A stretch of 64,000 bases of DNA from SZUA-320 sp963707875 (lineage in GTDB: Bacteria > Gemmatimonadota > Gemmatimonadetes > Gemmatimonadales > GWC2-71-9). The stretch is from NCBI GenBank assembly GCA_963707875.1, contig CAVPRU010000001.1:620001-684000 (forward strand). The letters run 5' to 3'. The notes below the pieces were generated by a model, which did not search any database, was not told the origin of the DNA, and saw nothing but the letters and a program-made list of their open reading frames with translations. Of the stretch, positions 18,029 through 26,497 are shown piece by piece; the stretch's first letter is position 1; each line of letters starts with the position of its first letter. A program made the position numbers and the translations under genes.

Positions 18029-19420
18029 CTACTTGACTCCGAGGATCCCCTCCTGAGTTGCTTCGCGGTTGCGGACCATCTGGCTCGGGGCAGCAGGGAC
18101 CACCACCGGGCCCCGGTGAACGCCGGGGCGCCATCGTGTGGTTGGGCCGGCGGCGGCAGCCTTTCCGTCCGTAACGGGGGCACCCTCAGGCTGGATGTTG
18201 CGCACCATCTGCTCGAGCGCCGCTGTCAGCCCGATCGCAAACCACAGGTAGGGATAGAACAGCACGGTGACGAACGACCCGGAGACGAGGAACCCGATCA
18301 TGGCCCCGTCGAGACCCCTGGCGGTGAGCCCGGCAAACCTGCCTGGTGGACCCAGCAGGTCGGCCCGCTTGCGAATGCGGGCCGTCACGACGAACGAGGT
18401 GCCTACCAGGAGCAGCAGGGAGCCCAAGCCGAAAAGCCCGAGTTCGGCCCCGGCTTGCAGGAAGATGTTATGCAGCAGACCGCCCGGCCCGCCGGTGCTG
18501 ACGATAGTACTGTTGCCAGTTTTCGTATCCCACACCGGTGATCGGGTACTGACGAATGGTCCTGACCCCATCCGCCCAATAGACGAGGCGGTTCTGGGAG
18601 GTCCCGTCATCGCCCATGGTACTCAGCCGGGTCTTCTGCTCGGCGGGCAGAACCAGCCAGACCGTGCCAGCGAGCAGAGCCAGCCCCACCGCCCCGCGCA
18701 CCCGGTGACGGCTCCGCAGCAGCATCCAGAGGCCGACCGCTGCCAGGCCGACGAGTGCCCCACGGGAGGAAGAGACCACGATGCTGATCACCGCGCTGGC
18801 CGGGAACGATGCCAGCAGGAAGAACTTCCCCTTGCCCCAACGCTCCCGGAGTGCCGCGATGAAGTACAGAGACATCGGGAAGAAGATGCACATCTGAATC
18901 CCGAACTCACCCAGAGTTCTCGAACCACCCGGGCGCTCCGGTGGCGCCCCAGCTGGAAAACCCGAACCCGAAGGCCACCCAGGACTGGACCCCGTGCTGC
19001 CCCATTTTGAAGCTCGCCAGCAGGAAGAGGAACAGGAAGAGGAAGAAGCGTTTTTCGGTGGTGGCCGAACTGGCGATCAGGATGTACGCCAGCACCCAAT
19101 TGACGTAGACCGAGAACTTGTCCCACCCGATACTCGGGTCCTGAGCTCCCAGAATGGAAGCCACAACGGCCACGCTGAACAGCCCGAGGGCCCAAGTCAG
19201 CGGTGAACGCGGGATCAGACTCTTGCCCTTCGACCAGCAGCGCGATCGGTGCCGAGATCAGGACGATCTGGGCCCATGGCAGAGCATTCAGCCAAGGATA
19301 GATCGCTTGAGGTCTGACGTACTCGAGAACCAGGTAGAGACAGACCAGCCAGAATGAGGGGGGTTGCCGGAAGGCGGCCGCCGCAATCTCACGGACTTGG
19401 AGGGCATAGAGTCCCCCCAT
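18029..19420 (-). CDS. O-antigen ligase/polymerase-like membrane protein (exosortase-associated O-glycosylation ligase type), frame interrupted
   Basis: Pieces in at least three frames join into a ~460-aa polytopic protein: PPSFWLVCLYLVLEYVRPQ, then WDKFSVYVNWVLAYILIAS, then VVSSSRGALVGLAAVGLW, ending with LLHNIFLQAGAELGLFGLG, the Wzy_C-type loop with His-Asn. The shifts are near 19225, 18910 and 18500. ATG 19420 is preferred; ATGs at 19468 and 19495 are alternatives. Anything above ~19499 lies before the predicted sigma-54 start. It would polymerise lipid-linked glycan or transfer it to an acceptor in the periplasm. Confidence 0.75.
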
Positions 19421-19899
19421 CGGCTCCCCGGCCTTGGGAGCCCCTGCCCGGAGGCGGGTGTGGGTCATCGGTTGCGAGATACCGGTGGCTGCCATGGGAA
19501 GACTGTAATTGCAAAAGGGGTGCCAGACAACAGATTTCCCCACCATATTCACGACGACCGCAGCCCAGCGGGAAATCTGAGGGGTCCGGGGTTGGCGGCC
19601 ACAATGGCGTGCAGGAAGAAACTAGAGGGGAGGCAACCCTTCCCCTGGGGCGGTCGCTGGAGAGAGAGGGCGCTTCGGGTTCCCTCGCCGGGGGGGCTAC
19701 TCGCATTCTGGCGGACGGCGGAGAAAGAGCCCGACCAAGCGCCATTGTTGCCGGTGTGGACGTTGCCAGCTCGAAACTGGCCACGGAGGGAACAGCGTCG
19801 GTCGATGATGGTGACCAAGGGTATAGAGCAGCGAAGTAGTGGGCGCTGTAGGCAGTGCCGGGCTAGTGGCAATGGGCAACATGGGGAAAGGAATAGAGC
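19421..19899. other. Divergent regulatory region, no convincing gene
   Basis: These ~480 bases separate the ligase gene from the acyltransferase gene. The part up to 19495 could encode extra N-terminus of the ligase. Beyond the sigma-54-like site at 19510-19525 the sequence has only short overlapping frames without homology or ribosome sites. A GAAAGGA ribosome site lies just before ATG 19900. Confidence 0.6.
19510..19525 (-). promoter_or_regulatory. Near-perfect sigma-54 promoter for the ligase/polymerase gene
   Basis: Read on the minus strand: TGGCACCCCTTTTGCA, identical to the TGGCAC-N5-TTGCA core and preceded by C. The predicted start is near 19499. It sets an upper limit on the ligase start codon. 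Confidence 0.85.
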
Positions 19900-21009
19900 A
19901 TGAGATCGGCGGTCGGTGTGGCCGGGCACGAACGCTTCCTGATGATTGATGGTCTTCGCGGCATCGCTGCCATGATGGTAGTGTTCTTCCATTTCAACGA
20001 GGCGCTGAAGGACGTTGTCTCGTTCCCCCGATGGGTCCATACGACCCTTCAGCACGGCGACCTCGGTGTGGATGTCTTCTTCGTGCTGAGTGGCTTCGTA
20101 ATCCCCTACAGTGTTCGAAACGGCGTGCACACGCCAAAGTACCTGGCGAAGTTTGCGTTGCGCAGGTCGATCCGGCTCGACCCACCTCTGTGGGCGACTC
20201 TCTTTCTCGAGGTGGTACTCATCCGTCTGGTTCTGCAGGCCTACCCCGGCATGGGAACGCCAATTCCGGACGCCGGCCAGATCGCGGCCAATGCCGCTTA
20301 CCTTCAGGTCTTCCTTGGCATAGACTCGATCGTGACGGTCCTCTGGAGTCTGACGTTCGAGGTACAGTTCTACTTGGTGGTCGTTGGCTCGTTGGTCATC
20401 CTCCATCTTGTCCGGACTCGATTCGATTCGGGTAACCTGATCCACTACCTCGCGAGCGGCCTCTCGGTGGTCGCCTTCGCCTACTCGGTGTTGATCTGGC
20501 ACGAGGTTCTTCCCAACCCGCTACGAGGGCTCTTCATCCAGCGTTGGTTCCAGTTCTACCTCGGCGCCCTGGCCTGGCTTGCAGTCGCCGGGCGTATTCG
20601 GCTCAGGACCTTCGTCGCGGCGAGCGCATTCTGCCTGATAAGCGCCCTGGTCTTCGCCGAGAACGACTATCGCTTTTGGTCCACGAATGCGGCCCTTTTC
20701 GCGAGCGCCCTGATCGTCTGGGCCAGTTTGACCCAGCGCATGTCGAAGCTCCTCGCCGGCCCGACGCTTCAGTTCCTGGGGAAGGTCTCGTACAGCCTCT
20801 ATTTGTTGCACCTGGTCACGGGGTGGCGCTTCATCGCGTTGATGAAGCAATCGTTCGGCGGCGAGATCTCGGTGCTCTTGGGCACCCTCGTCTTCGCTGG
20901 AGGCGTCGCGGTTAGCCTAGTTAGCGCGTGGGCGATATACCGCGTCCTCGAGGCACCGTCGATGAACTTGGCCCGAAAGGTGACGCTGCTGACCGCCCGA
21001 TCACCCTGA
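19900..21009 (+). CDS. OafA/YrhL-type membrane acyltransferase (acyltransferase family 3)
   Basis: 369 aa with about ten hydrophobic segments. The N-terminal signature FLMIDGLRGIAAMMVVFFHF carries the catalytic-type His, and LGVDVFFVLSGFVIPYS follows. The C-terminus (FLGKVSYSLYLLHLVTGW) is typical. It O-acylates (often acetylates) sugars of EPS or lipopolysaccharide at the inner membrane. It is a single clean frame with visibly more A/T at third positions than its neighbours, so it may have been acquired separately. GAAAGGA precedes the ATG. It converges with the flippase gene across 228 bases in which I see nothing. Confidence 0.92.
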   Translation: MRSAVGVAGHERFLMIDGLRGIAAMMVVFFHFNEALKDVVSFPRWVHTTLQHGDLGVDVFFVLSGFVIPYSVRNGVHTPKYLAKFALRRSIRLDPPLWATLFLEVVLIRLVLQAYPGMGTPIPDAGQIAANAAYLQVFLGIDSIVTVLWSLTFEVQFYLVVVGSLVILHLVRTRFDSGNLIHYLASGLSVVAFAYSVLIWHEVLPNPLRGLFIQRWFQFYLGALAWLAVAGRIRLRTFVAASAFCLISALVFAENDYRFWSTNAALFASALIVWASLTQRMSKLLAGPTLQFLGKVSYSLYLLHLVTGWRFIALMKQSFGGEISVLLGTLVFAGGVAVSLVSAWAIYRVLEAPSMNLARKVTLLTARSP

Positions 21010-21237
21010 GCGGTCATCCCCGACGAGCGGAACTGAGATTCCGGATCTAGTTGGAGCTCTTACGGGTGCACTCGACAGGAGCTGGTAGCTTCAGTGGTTA
21101 CCCATGGCGTGTCTCGTGGCTCCCGGGAAAAGGGCGTGGCTTCCGATACCCCATCTTCTTGCAGTGCAAGCACTTAGGCCACTGGCTCTCCCTACCCTGA
21201 CTGCCCCTCGTCTTGCGTCGCGGCGAATAGGGCTGGC

Positions 21238-22726
21238 TCAGGCAGACCGGCGGCGGGTGATCCCCGCCAGCCCGGCTCGGGCAGCAGCGCGTTCATCCGG
21301 GTGCAGGAAGATCGCCCAGACCACCCCAAGATACCCCAGCCCAACCCCCATCAGGATCAGGGTGAGCGGAACCACTCCCATGGCCGGAACCAACGATCCC
21401 GCGATGGAAACGGCCGCTGAGAAGATGGCGAGCCCCCGGATCCGGCCCCAGGTGAACGGCACCGGCCACAGCCGCTCAGCAAACCGCCGGGTCACCACGC
21501 TCCGGAACGCGAACCCGATGAACGTGGCCCAGGCCGCCCCGGCCGCTCCGAAACGGGGAATCAGCACGGTGTACAGCACCAGGATCAGGGCCACCGACAT
21601 CAGGGTCGCGTAGGCGTAGTATTTGGTCTTCTCCGACATGTCGATCTGGAACCTCCAGGTCTCAGTCCATGCCTGTGCCACGTAGGCCGCCACGATGACC
21701 GGAACGAACGACGCCGCCGAGTGAAACGCCGGAGTGGTCATGACGATCAGCACCGGCCGGATGCCCAGGGCAAAGGCAGTGTACCCCACGAACAGCAGAA
21801 CGCTGAACAGAAAGAAGGCCTGATCGTACACCGGGTTCCGCTTCTCGGGAGGATCCGAGGCCATCATGAATCGCACCGGACTCCAGGCCCGAAGAAACGG
21901 AGCGGTGAAGAACTGGCTGAAGACGAACCCGAACTGGTACGCGATCCCGTACAAGCCAACGGCGGCGGGACCGGAGAAGGCCTGAATGAAGTAGCGGTCC
22001 CCGAAGTTGAGGACGTAGCTTCCGGCATTGGTAAACTTGACCGGACGGCCGAACCGCCGCATGTCGGCCCAGACCGCCTTGCTGAACCGGATTCCGGTGG
22101 TCCGCAGCAGGGTCACGGCCAGGACGGAGCCGATCAGGCAGTTGGTGATCAGGGTGCTCACCAGTACCCCGGTGACCCCCCATCTGAGACCGACCACGAA
22201 GAGGATGTTGAGCGAAAGCTGCAACACCAGTCGGCTGACCCCGATCACCGTGAAGGTCCCCGACCGCTGGCGGACCTGGAGGAAGAGCATCGGGACCGAG
22301 GACAGGGTCGAGGTCCAGAAGTTCAGGGCCGCGATCTGCACCTGCCCGATCGTCCCGAACCCCCGCATGATGAGGTCGTGCACCACCGAGGCGCCGATGA
22401 TCAGCGCGAGTGGCCCCCAGCAACGCGTGCACCGTCAACAGCAGGAAGGCGGTGGAGAGGACCTCGAACCGTCCCCGCTCGGTGGTGGCCTTGAAATAGA
22501 ACCGGGTGGTTCCGGCGATCGCCCCGGCGACGAAGATGATCGACGCAACATCGGCCGTCGTATCCAGCAGCTGAAGCACCCCGTAGTCCGCCGGGGTGAG
22601 GAGGCGGGTGTAGATCGGGAGCATCAGGAAGCCGACCAGCCGACTCAGGGCCGGCTGCAGGCCATAGATCAGGGCGTCTTTCCCGACCCGCTTGAACGAA
22701 GTGTCCTGGCTCAGGGGTGTCTCCAA
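21238..22726 (-). CDS. Wzx-like polysaccharide flippase (MOP superfamily), frame interrupted
   Basis: Two frames join near 22400 into ~495 aa with about 12-14 helices. The N-terminal part has DALIYGLQPALSRLVGFLML and IYTRLLTPADYGVLQLLDT, the classical start of polysaccharide biosynthesis flippases. The second frame carries the remainder (VKFTNAGSYVLNFGDRYFI). It would move lipid-linked repeat units to the periplasmic face. No ATG or GTG precedes the homology; TTG 22726 fits and lies 26 bases from the predicted start of a sigma-54-like promoter. It is divergent from the QueC-like operon. Confidence 0.85.
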
Positions 22727-22762
22727 CTGGGAGGGCCAATCACGGATAACGGAGCATCCCAG

Positions 22763-22778
22763 TGCATATTCAGTACCA
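22763..22778 (-). promoter_or_regulatory. Sigma-54-like promoter for the flippase gene
   Basis: The minus-strand sequence TGGTACTGAATATGCA has correct spacing, with two mismatches to TGGCAC-N5-TTGCA. The predicted start is near 22752. Confidence 0.6.
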
Positions 22779-22834
22779 GAAGGCAAATCCGCAACGGCCC
22801 CCGATGGCAGGCCCGCCGTCCCGGAAGCGGGCGC

Positions 22835-22850
22835 TGGCACGCGGATTGCC
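22835..22850 (+). promoter_or_regulatory. Sigma-54 promoter for the QueC-like operon
   Basis: TGGCACGCGGATTGCC matches the -24 element TGGCACG and the -12 TTGC exactly. The predicted start near 22861 lies only 9 bases before ATG 22870, so the message would be almost leaderless. Confidence 0.75.
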
Positions 22851-22869
22851 CAGACCAGGCCGGAACCCC

Positions 22870-24063
22870 ATGCGACTCCTCGATGTGACCCTCCGAAGAG
22901 CACCCGGCACGGTGGCCCTGGTGGGCACTGTCCGCCGGGGTGACGGAGAATTCGAGCTTTTCTTCCGCTACCCCGAGTGGTGCGAGGAGTTTCTCCGGCC
23001 GAATGCTGACCCGTTCCTCGCCGCGATGAGCATTCCGGCCGCCGAGGTTGGCGAGGAGCTGGCCTCAGACCTTCCGGCCTCGCCGAGCCTCCTCCAGGGG
23101 CTTGTCAAAGCGGCGGAAGTCCTCCATACCTGGAATCCCAGCCGGCTGGGGAATCTGCGGTTCGATGTCCCCCTCCGGACCGAACCCCTCCCCAGGGGCC
23201 CCGATTTCGCCGCCAGCTTCTTTTCCTGCGGGGTGGACTCGTTCGACACGGTACTCCAGAACCTGTGGCATCCGGCCCCCGGCAATCCACCCCTGAGATA
23301 CTCCGTGTTCGTCCACGGCCTTGAGACCCAGCTCGACCGGGAGGTCGGTGCCGCCGAGGCGGCAGAGCACTCGGTCCGGGCAGCCGCCGCCCTCGGGCTC
23401 ACGGGCATCGTGGGCTGGACCAACATCCGAACCCACTTCCCCATCAACTATGGCGGGCTGTACTGCGGGGTCGCTCTGGGTGCCACCGCGCTGTCGCTCG
23501 CCGGAGGCTGCTCCGTCTTCCTGCTTCCCTCATCGCAGAGCGTGGCCTCGTTCCAGCCCTGGGGGCACCACGCGCTCATCGATGAGGCGTGCGGGACGGA
23601 GTACTTGCGGGTGGAGAACGACGGAGGAAACGTCGTCCGCACCGCCAAGGTGGTCAGGAGCATCGCACGCAGCGAAGTCGCGTTGGCACACCTCCGGTCC
23701 TGCACCATCAACAAGGGTGCCGCGGCCAACTGCGGTGCCTGTCGAAAGTGCCTCCTGACCATGGTCTCCCTCGAGATCGCCGGGGTCCTCAGGAGCAGCG
23801 ACACCTTTCCCCGAATCCTCCCTCCCGATGTCTTCGCCACCACAAGGTCAAGTCGCCCCGACCGACTCTGTGGCAACCTCGCTGTCGCCCGGAAGGTAGG
23901 GACATCCCCGCGGCTGATTCCCTTGATGCAGCGGATGGCCCGGCGGATCGCAATTACCGGTGCTCTCCGGCAATACCTGGAAGTCTCACCGGTCCGGGGC
24001 TTGCTCGGACGGTGGCGGGCCAGGAAGAAGGCCCGCCGTGCTCTGAGAAGGAGCCGCACGTGA
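22870..24063 (+). CDS. QueC-like PP-loop ATPase, tandem copy 1
   Basis: 397 aa. An N-terminal domain of ~110 residues (MRLLDVTLRRAPGTVALVG, FFRYPEWCEEFL) precedes the PP-loop FFSCGVDSFDT (~residues 115-125), a variant of SGGxDS. Near residue 277 comes C-x9-C-x2-C-x2-C (C, then NCGACRKC), the zinc-site layout of 7-cyano-7-deazaguanine synthase (QueC). QueC itself is ~220-230 aa and lacks the N-terminal extension, so this is a different subfamily. The PP-loop family adenylates a carboxylate or amide, and QueC turns a carboxylate into an amide and nitrile. The capsule context suggests a sugar-acid or similar substrate, which is inference. It is first of four tandem homologues. Confidence 0.7.
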   Translation: MRLLDVTLRRAPGTVALVGTVRRGDGEFELFFRYPEWCEEFLRPNADPFLAAMSIPAAEVGEELASDLPASPSLLQGLVKAAEVLHTWNPSRLGNLRFDVPLRTEPLPRGPDFAASFFSCGVDSFDTVLQNLWHPAPGNPPLRYSVFVHGLETQLDREVGAAEAAEHSVRAAAALGLTGIVGWTNIRTHFPINYGGLYCGVALGATALSLAGGCSVFLLPSSQSVASFQPWGHHALIDEACGTEYLRVENDGGNVVRTAKVVRSIARSEVALAHLRSCTINKGAAANCGACRKCLLTMVSLEIAGVLRSSDTFPRILPPDVFATTRSSRPDRLCGNLAVARKVGTSPRLIPLMQRMARRIAITGALRQYLEVSPVRGLLGRWRARKKARRALRRSRT

Positions 24064-24103
24064 GCAACGATCCAGGATTCCGGATCCCACCAGGACCGGC
24101 CCT

Positions 24104-25300
24104 ATGAGGCTCCTCGAGGTCACCCTCCGTCGGGAACCCGGCACCGTCTCCCTGGTAGGGACGGTCCGCCGTGGTGACCGGGAATTCGAGCTGTACTTCC
24201 GGTACCCGGAGTGGTGCGAGGGGTTTCTCCGACCGAATGCAGACCCCTTCCTCGCCGCCATGAGCGTTCCGGCAGCCGAAGCGGGAGAGGAGCTGAGCTC
24301 GGACCTCCCTGCCTCACCGGACCTCCTCCGGGGGCTGACTCACGCGGTGGAGGTTCTCCATACCTGGCATCCCGACCGCCTGGGACCGCTCCGGCTCGAT
24401 GTGCCACTTCGGACCCAGGAACTGGCGAAGGGCCCCGATCACGCCGCCAGCTTCTTTTCCTGCGGAGTGGACTCGTTCGACACGGTACTTCAGAACCTCT
24501 GGCATCCAGCCCCCGGAAATCCGCCGCTCAGATACGCCCTGTTCGTCCACGGCCTTGAGACCGAACTCGACAAGGAGGTGGGCGCCGCCGGGGCCGCGGA
24601 GCGCTCGTTCCGGGTGGCGGCCGCACTTGGACTTGGGGGGATCGTGGGCTGGACCAACATCCGGACCCACTTCCCGCTCAACTATGGCGGGCTGTACTGC
24701 GGCGTGGCGCTGTGTGCCACCGCTCTCTCCCTGGCAGGTGGTTGTTCAGTGGTGTTCCTGCCGGCCTCGAGATACAACCCTTCGGGCCGGCCCCTGGCCC
24801 ACCACATCCTTATCGACGAGTCGTGCAGCACCAGGTACCTCCGGCTCGAGACCGATGGTGGTGACGTCACCCGAACCCAGAAAGTCGCCCGCAGTGTCGC
24901 GCGGAGTGAGCTGGCCCTCGAGAACCTGCGATCCTGCTCGACCAACAGGGGTGCCTTGGAGAATTGTGGGACTTGCCCGAAATGCCTTCAGACCATGATG
25001 TCCCTGCAGATTGCGGGCGTGCTGGGGTCGAGCGCAACCTTCCCTCGGACCCTGCGGCCTGACGTTCTGGAGGTACTGAACTCCCGAGAGCCTGGTTACA
25101 TGCATATCAACGCCAGGGCCCTCCGGGAGACGGGGAGATCGCCCTGGATGGCCCATCGACTCGAGCGGAGGGCTCGGGGTGTCATTCGCGGCAACGCTTT
25201 GCGGGCCTACCTGGAAACCTCACCGTTCCGCGGGTTGCTGGAGGCCTGGCGGGGGCTCAAGAACACGAAGTCACCATGGCGAACACCCCCCCCTCGATGA
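24104..25300 (+). CDS. QueC-like PP-loop ATPase, tandem copy 2
   Basis: 398 aa, homologous to copy 1 over its whole length. It has the PP-loop FFSCGVDSFDTVLQNLW and the Cys4 motif (C, then NCGTCPKC). NIRTHFPLNYGGLYCGVAL is shared with copies 1 and 3. Its first ~100 codons are almost identical at DNA level to copy 3 (24140-24417 against 25346-25623), while the rest has diverged normally, indicating gene conversion. All catalytic-type residues are kept in every copy, so the copies probably serve distinct substrates rather than decaying. Forty bases separate it from copy 1. Confidence 0.7.
   Translation: MRLLEVTLRREPGTVSLVGTVRRGDREFELYFRYPEWCEGFLRPNADPFLAAMSVPAAEAGEELSSDLPASPDLLRGLTHAVEVLHTWHPDRLGPLRLDVPLRTQELAKGPDHAASFFSCGVDSFDTVLQNLWHPAPGNPPLRYALFVHGLETELDKEVGAAGAAERSFRVAAALGLGGIVGWTNIRTHFPLNYGGLYCGVALCATALSLAGGCSVVFLPASRYNPSGRPLAHHILIDESCSTRYLRLETDGGDVTRTQKVARSVARSELALENLRSCSTNRGALENCGTCPKCLQTMMSLQIAGVLGSSATFPRTLRPDVLEVLNSREPGYMHINARALRETGRSPWMAHRLERRARGVIRGNALRAYLETSPFRGLLEAWRGLKNTKSPWRTPPPR
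24140..24417 (+). repeat. Gene-conversion tract, copy A (in QueC-like gene 2)
   Basis: 278 bases that differ at about five positions from 25346-25623 by my own comparison. The flanks, both upstream and in the PP-loop domain, differ much more. Confidence 0.85.
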
Positions 25301-25309
25301 GATGATCCC

Positions 25310-26497
25310 ATGCGCCTCCTGGACGTAGGTCTCTGTCGAGAAGCCGGCACCGTCTCCCTGGTGGGGACGGTCCGCCGTGGTGACCGGGAATTCGAGCTGT
25401 ACTTCCGGTACCCGGAGTGGTGCGAGGGGTTTCTCCGACCGAATGCAGACCCCTTCCTCGCCGCCATGAGCGTTCCAGCGGCCGAAGCGGGAGAGGAGCT
25501 GAGCTCGGACCTCCCTGCCTCACCGGACCTCCTCCGGGGGCTGACTCGCGCGGTGGAGGTTCTCCATACCTGGCATCCCGACCGCCTGGGACCGCTCCGG
25601 CTCGAGGTGCCACTTCGGACCCACCCGCTGCCCCGGGGTCCGGAGCGGGCCGCCTGCTTTTTCTCGTGCGGAGTGGACTCGTTCGACACCGCGCTCCAGA
25701 ACCTCTGGCACCAGGCGCCAGGCAATCCACCCCTCAGCTACACCCTCTTCCTCCACGGGCTCGAAACCGAGCTGGAAAAGGAGGTCGGTGCCGAGGCGGC
25801 GGCTGAGCATGCGGCCCGGACGGCTGCCGAGCTCGGGCTCAAGGCAATTGTCGGATGGACCAATATCCGGACTCACTTCCCGGTCAACTATGGTGGGCTC
25901 TATTGCGGCGTGGCCCTGAGCGCCACCGCTCTATCTCTGTCTGGTGGCTATTCGGTCTTCCACCTGCCCTCCTCGATGTTCAACGCATCTCTCCATCCCT
26001 GGGGGCACCACATGCTGGTCGACGAGTCATGCAGCACGGAATACCTCCGTCTGGAGAACGACGGCGGGGACGTCAGCCGGACCCGCAAGGTCATCCGGAG
26101 CATCGGGCGAAGTGAAATGGCGCTGGCCAACCTCAGATCCTGCTCGACCAACAGCGGAGCCCTGGAGAACTGCGGAGTCTGCCGGAAGTGCATCCGGACG
26201 ATGATGTCGCTTGAGATCGCAGGGGTTCTCCGCACTTGTGCCACCTTCCCCCGGACCCTCCCGTCCGACTACCTCGAGATCATGAACCCGAGGCGACCTG
26301 ATCATATCTACCCGAACATCGAGGCGACCCTCGAGGTGGCCGCATCGCTCTGGATGATCCCGGGGCTCGAGCGGAAGGCCCGCCGGATCGTCCGGGTTCA
26401 GGCCCTGAGAGACTACCTGGAGGCCTCCCCCTTCCGGGGACTGTTCGAATCCTGGCGGGAGCGAAAGCGTGCCCGGGCAACCGAGGAGATTCAATGA
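25310..26497 (+). CDS. QueC-like PP-loop ATPase, tandem copy 3
   Basis: 395 aa. It has the PP-loop FFSCGVDSFDTALQNLW and the Cys4 site (C, then NCGVCRKC). The N-terminal ~100 codons are near-identical in DNA to copy 2. The C-terminal ~60 residues (ALRDYLEASPFRGLFESWRE) resemble those of copies 1 and 2, giving a conserved Arg-rich tail. The stop overlaps the start of copy 4 as ATGA, so the two are translationally coupled. Function as for copy 1: an ATP-dependent carboxylate/amide-type activation is expected from the fold, and the substrate is unknown. Confidence 0.7.
   Translation: MRLLDVGLCREAGTVSLVGTVRRGDREFELYFRYPEWCEGFLRPNADPFLAAMSVPAAEAGEELSSDLPASPDLLRGLTRAVEVLHTWHPDRLGPLRLEVPLRTHPLPRGPERAACFFSCGVDSFDTALQNLWHQAPGNPPLSYTLFLHGLETELEKEVGAEAAAEHAARTAAELGLKAIVGWTNIRTHFPVNYGGLYCGVALSATALSLSGGYSVFHLPSSMFNASLHPWGHHMLVDESCSTEYLRLENDGGDVSRTRKVIRSIGRSEMALANLRSCSTNSGALENCGVCRKCIRTMMSLEIAGVLRTCATFPRTLPSDYLEIMNPRRPDHIYPNIEATLEVAASLWMIPGLERKARRIVRVQALRDYLEASPFRGLFESWRERKRARATEEIQ
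25346..25623 (+). repeat. Gene-conversion tract, copy B (in QueC-like gene 3)
   Basis: Partner of 24140-24417. It covers the N-terminal domain only and stops before the PP-loop, which leaves the active-site part of each paralogue distinct. Confidence 0.85.

Noticed and set aside
21010..21237. Possible RNA gene in the convergent gap between acyltransferase and flippase
   Set aside because: No stable hairpin with a T-run, no tRNA-like arms and no promoter-like motif could be supported.
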